Assembly: GCA_029777755.1 (NCBI GenBank)
Contig: JAKORQ010000162.1
Coordinates: 1 to 6,826 of the forward strand
Direction: 5' to 3'
From: Planctomycetota bacterium
GTDB taxonomy: Bacteria > Planctomycetota > Phycisphaerae > Tepidisphaerales > Tepidisphaeraceae
Length of the DNA stretch: 6,826 nucleotides
The notes under the pieces are model-generated. The model saw only the letters and a list, made by a program, of their open reading frames with translations. It did no database searches and was not told where the DNA came from. The number at the start of each line of letters is the position of its first letter. The stretch's first letter is position 1. Shown here in pieces: positions 6,344 through 6,826 of this stretch. The position numbers and the translations under genes were made by a program.

Positions 6344-6826
6344 ATGCCAACTGGCACTACACGTTCCAAGCGATACAGGGAAGCCGCCAAGAAGGCGATC
6401 GACAAGGCTGTGTCGCTGGAGCAGGCAATCGAGCTGGTAAAGTCGTTTAACCCCACCAAATTCGACCAGACGGTTGAGCTGGTTTTCTCTCTGGGGATTG
6501 ATCCCAAGCAGGCAGACCAGATGATTCGCGGTTCGATTTCCCTGCCTCACGGCGTGGGCAAGACGAATCGCGTGATCTGCTTCTGCCCTGACAACCTCGT
6601 GGAGAAGGCACTGGCCGCCGGTGCCCTCAAGGCCGGCGGACAGGCTCTCGTCCAGGAGATCGAGCGGGAAAACTTCACCGCTTTTGACGTCGCCATCGCA
6701 ACCCCCGACATGATGCGGTTTGTTGGCCGCCTCGGTAAGGTGCTCGGTCCCAAGGGCCTGATGCCCTCGCCGAAGGCCGGCACCGTGACCCCCGATGTGG
6801 AGACGGCGGTTCGCGAGTATGTCGCG
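6344..6826 (+). CDS. rplA: 50S ribosomal protein L1 (3' end cut by window edge)
   Basis: L1 binds helices 76-78 of 23S rRNA at the mobile L1 stalk near the E site, helps release deacylated tRNA, and represses its own operon by binding mRNA. I translated 161 complete codons from ATG 6344, about 70% of the usual 230-odd residues; the C-terminus is outside the window. Diagnostic segments are RYREAAKKAID, KFDQTVEL, ISLPHGVGKTNRV and LGKVLGPKGLMPSPKAGTVT. The last corresponds to E. coli GPRGLMPNPKVGTVTP, with Ser where Asn is common. The start follows a good Shine-Dalgarno at 9 bases. It belongs to one transcription unit with rplK, separated by an unusually long 155-base spacer that may hold its control element. 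Confidence 0.98.
   Translation, partial: MPTGTTRSKRYREAAKKAIDKAVSLEQAIELVKSFNPTKFDQTVELVFSLGIDPKQADQMIRGSISLPHGVGKTNRVICFCPDNLVEKALAAGALKAGGQALVQEIERENFTAFDVAIATPDMMRFVGRLGKVLGPKGLMPSPKAGTVTPDVETAVREYVA

Overview
The window is about 6.8 kb of GC-rich DNA (roughly 60% by eye) holding five genes and part of a sixth layout junction. It most likely comes from a planctomycete or a close relative. The main clue is a 1,047-residue protein whose N-terminus carries an ERLERRLLLS motif, a variant of the planctomycete-type LEPR-XLL surface-protein motif. This is followed by EF-loop immunoglobulin-like repeats and RTX nonapeptides. A metagenome-derived relative cannot be excluded, because no rRNA or other phylogenetic marker was compared.

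Left part, minus strand: a sigma-54-dependent transcriptional activator (GAF plus AAA+ domains; its 3' end runs off the left edge) lies 44 bases downstream of mutM (fpg), the formamidopyrimidine-DNA glycosylase. A good -24/-12 (sigma-54) element sits on the mutM stop codon and points at the activator, which suggests autoregulation separate from mutM.

Centre, plus strand: a 238-base divergent region separates mutM from the large calcium-binding protein gene. It contains a second -24/-12 element, a perfect inverted repeat about 110 bases upstream of the predicted start site (where enhancer sites for sigma-54 activators usually lie), and a strong Shine-Dalgarno sequence. The protein has three kinds of calcium-binding repeat: a loose N-terminal GDD/GND ladder, five SdrD_B-like modules with EF-hand-type loops, and fourteen uninterrupted RTX nonapeptides. 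My hypothesis is that the neighbouring activator drives this surface or secreted protein.

Right part, plus strand: after a 170-base spacer with a hairpin and possible promoters come a small unrecognised membrane protein, then rplK (L11) four bases later, and rplA (L1, cut by the right edge). The usual secE-nusG pair is not next to rplK. The 155-base rplK-rplA spacer has a sequence resembling the 23S rRNA L1-binding site, a candidate autoregulatory element. No tRNA, rRNA, CRISPR array, insertion sequence or phage feature was seen.
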